DNA of 8,466 nucleotides, from positions 1 to 8,466 of the forward strand of contig JAAYGE010000142.1 of NCBI GenBank assembly GCA_012727835.1. The letters run 5' to 3'. Under the pieces are notes generated by a model that was given only the letters and a program-made list of their open reading frames with translations, searched no databases and was not told the DNA's origin. This document shows, piece by piece, positions 6,593-8,466 of this stretch; within the stretch, counting starts at the first letter, position 1, and each line of letters starts with the position of its first letter. The position numbers and the translations under genes were made by a program. This stretch comes from Bacillota bacterium. Its GTDB lineage: Bacteria; Bacillota_H; UBA994; UBA5500.

Positions 6593-8466
6593 ATGGGCTT
6601 ACGACTGATTCTTGGCCGCGCGGGTAGCGGCAAGAGTACCCTAATCTACAAAGAAATCAATGAGCTGGTGGCTGCTGACCCGGGCGGCAAACCGCTGTGG
6701 CTCTTGGTGCCGGAGCAGGCCACCTCGCAGGCGGAACGCGATTTGGCCACCACTGGCCCCGTGCCCGGCATCATGCGGGCCCGCGTAGTCAGCTTCCAGC
6801 GTTTGGCCTATCAAATGCTGCACGAAGTGGCCGGGGCCGCCCGGGTGCAGGTGGGCGAACTGGGCCGGCATATGATCATTCGGCGTGTGGTGGAGCAACA
6901 CAAGCAGGAGCTACGCACCTTTTATCGGGCAGCCCAGCAGCCGGGCTTCGTGCGTAAACTGGCGGAGCTGATCAGTGAACTGAAAAGCTGCCAGATTACT
7001 CCTGCTGACCTAACCGCCCTATTGGAAGCGCAGGCCGATCGGTTGACACCCACCTTACAAAATAAGCTGCACGACCTGGCATTGTTATGCAACCACCTGG
7101 CGGAGCAGTATGGGGACACCTATTTGGATACGGGTGACTGCCTGAACCTGTTGGCAGAAAATCTGGCTAAATCGCCCAGTTTAGCCGGCAGCCAAATCTG
7201 GCTGGACGGATTTAACGGCTTTACCCCCCAGGAGTATGCGGTTATTGCCCAGATGCTCTTGGCTTGTCCGCAGGTGAGCGTCAGCTTGACCATGCCACCG
7301 CAACTTTTGCGCCACCGAGTGCGGGATGACCACGTCTTTTATTCGCCCTGGGAGACGGCCCATCGGCTGATGCAACTAGCCAGCGACCTGGGGGTCGCTA
7401 TAGCACCGCCGGTGGTGCCGGCGGAACAAAACCTGCGTTCTCAGACCAATGAGGCCCTACAATATTTAGAACGCAACTACTTTAACCCCTTGGCTAGGCC
7501 CTATCCGGAGCCGCCGGAGAAAATTAAGGTCGTGGCTGCTGGTAATCGGCGGGCAGAGGTGGAGGCGGCTGCCGCCGAAATACTGAGGCTGTGCCGGGAA
7601 GAGAATTACCGCTACCGCGATATTTCTATAACCTTGCGAGACTTCGCCGACTACGACTACTTACTCACCACCGTGCTGACCGACTTCGGTATCCCCCACT
7701 TCCTGGATCGCAAACGGAAGGTGGACCAGCATCCGGCGCTGGAGCTGGTGCGCTCGGCCCTAGAAACGGTGCTGGAGAACTTTCTCTATGAACCGGTTTT
7801 CCGCTGCCTGAAAACCGATCTCTTCCCCTGCCAGCGGGATGCCATCGACCTGTTGGAAAACTATGTGCTGGCCATGGGTATTCGGGGCAGCAGTAGCTGG
7901 CTCGACAATAAAGACTGGATACCCCCGCAGGATATGACCGACAGTGGGGCTGGTGAGGCAATTAACACAGCCCGGCGGATGGTGGCTACCCACCTGGGGC
8001 AATTGGCCCAGGCATTGAAGGAGGGAACCACCGCCCGCGACTATACGGTGGCGCTCTATAATTTCTTAGACGGCTTGCAGGTGGAAAGCCAACTGTTGGC
8101 CTGGGCCGAAAAGGCGGCCAATGAGGGTGAACTGGAAGCCGCCAGTCTCCATACCCTAGTATGGTCAGCCCTGGTGGGGTTACTGGACGAGCTGGTGGCC
8201 GGCGTAGGACAGGAAGAGCTGCCGCTGGCCGAATACGCCCGCATTGTGGACAGTGGCTTGGAAGCCATTGAGTTGGGCCTGATTCCACCGGAGCTGGACC
8301 AGGTGATCATCACCAGTCTGGGGCGCTCCCGCAACCCGGAGGTCAAGGCGGCTCTGGTGCTGGGGGTAAGCGAGGGCGTACTCCCGGCCCGAACGGTGGA
8401 AGACGGCTTATTGACTGAACATGAACGGCAGCAACTGGCCAGCTGCAACCTGGAACTGGGGCTCTC
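6593..8466 (+). CDS. addB: ATP-dependent helicase/nuclease subunit AddB (N-terminal part)
   Basis: Subunit B of AddAB, the Firmicutes equivalent of RecBCD, which resects double-strand breaks to a recombination hot-spot (Chi) and prepares ends for RecA. The frame is open from ATG for 624 codons plus two bases and leaves the window, so roughly half of a protein usually near 1150 residues is seen. Visible features are Walker A GRAGSGKST (8-16) right after the start, LVPEQAT shortly after, a WLDGFNGFTPQE segment (203-214) that is a strong AddB signature in the degenerate helicase domain, and SRNPEVKAA followed by GVSEGVLPA (about 591-599), typical of the second helicase-like half. The C-terminal nuclease and the cysteines of the iron-sulphur cluster would lie beyond the edge. 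No stops or frameshifts occur in the visible part. addA is expected downstream, outside the window. The gene is divergent from sbcDC, giving a double-strand-break repair locus. Confidence 0.95.
   Translation, partial: MGLRLILGRAGSGKSTLIYKEINELVAADPGGKPLWLLVPEQATSQAERDLATTGPVPGIMRARVVSFQRLAYQMLHEVAGAARVQVGELGRHMIIRRVVEQHKQELRTFYRAAQQPGFVRKLAELISELKSCQITPADLTALLEAQADRLTPTLQNKLHDLALLCNHLAEQYGDTYLDTGDCLNLLAENLAKSPSLAGSQIWLDGFNGFTPQEYAVIAQMLLACPQVSVSLTMPPQLLRHRVRDDHVFYSPWETAHRLMQLASDLGVAIAPPVVPAEQNLRSQTNEALQYLERNYFNPLARPYPEPPEKIKVVAAGNRRAEVEAAAAEILRLCREENYRYRDISITLRDFADYDYLLTTVLTDFGIPHFLDRKRKVDQHPALELVRSALETVLENFLYEPVFRCLKTDLFPCQRDAIDLLENYVLAMGIRGSSSWLDNKDWIPPQDMTDSGAGEAINTARRMVATHLGQLAQALKEGTTARDYTVALYNFLDGLQVESQLLAWAEKAANEGELEAASLHTLVWSALVGLLDELVAGVGQEELPLAEYARIVDSGLEAIELGLIPPELDQVIITSLGRSRNPEVKAALVLGVSEGVLPARTVEDGLLTEHERQQLASCNLELGL

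Noticed and set aside
6641..8448. Several plus- and minus-strand frames of 60-130 codons overlapping addB
   Set aside because: They lie in other frames of a long AddB coding region with clear family motifs, have no ribosome sites of note and resemble no known protein.
1..8466. Search for CRISPR repeats, tRNA genes, phage or insertion-sequence ends
   Set aside because: No regularly spaced repeats, cloverleaf sequence, transposase fragment or long terminal inverted repeats were seen. The coding density is almost fully explained by four housekeeping-type genes.

Overview
The window is an ordinary chromosomal stretch, most likely from a Bacillota (Firmicutes) bacterium of clostridial type. The evidence is the AddB-type (not RecB-type) recombination nuclease, the strong GGAGG-like ribosome sites, the TTG start and the moderately GC-rich coding sequence with mixed codon use. 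The genus cannot be read from the sequence. No RNA gene, CRISPR array, transposase, phage gene or integration site was seen.

Layout: bases 1-104 are a leftward spacer, possibly with the first codons of another minus-strand gene at the very edge. A strong minus-strand intrinsic terminator (105-143) closes abgA (147-1457, minus), an M20-family aminoacylase most like subunit A of p-aminobenzoyl-glutamate hydrolase. A short AT-rich spacer (1458-1541) separates it from sbcC (1542-5150, minus). sbcC overlaps by one base the reading frame of sbcD (5150-6382, minus). A 210-base divergent spacer (6383-6592) follows, and then addB starts on the plus strand (6593) and runs off the right edge.

sbcD-sbcC and addB are two double-strand-break processing systems placed head to head. 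SbcCD is a Mre11-Rad50-like nuclease that opens hairpins and protein-blocked ends. AddAB is the Firmicutes counterpart of RecBCD. The one clear anomaly is sbcD: its frame is continuous and homologous from end to end but carries two in-frame nonsense codons, TAA at codon 34 and TGA at codon 244. It has no visible frameshift, and sbcC is intact. This is either a recently inactivated gene that leaves SbcC without its nuclease partner, or two base errors in the assembly.

No convincing undescribed system was found. The points worth a second look are the sbcD lesions, a hairpin in the divergent spacer, and minor spacer details.
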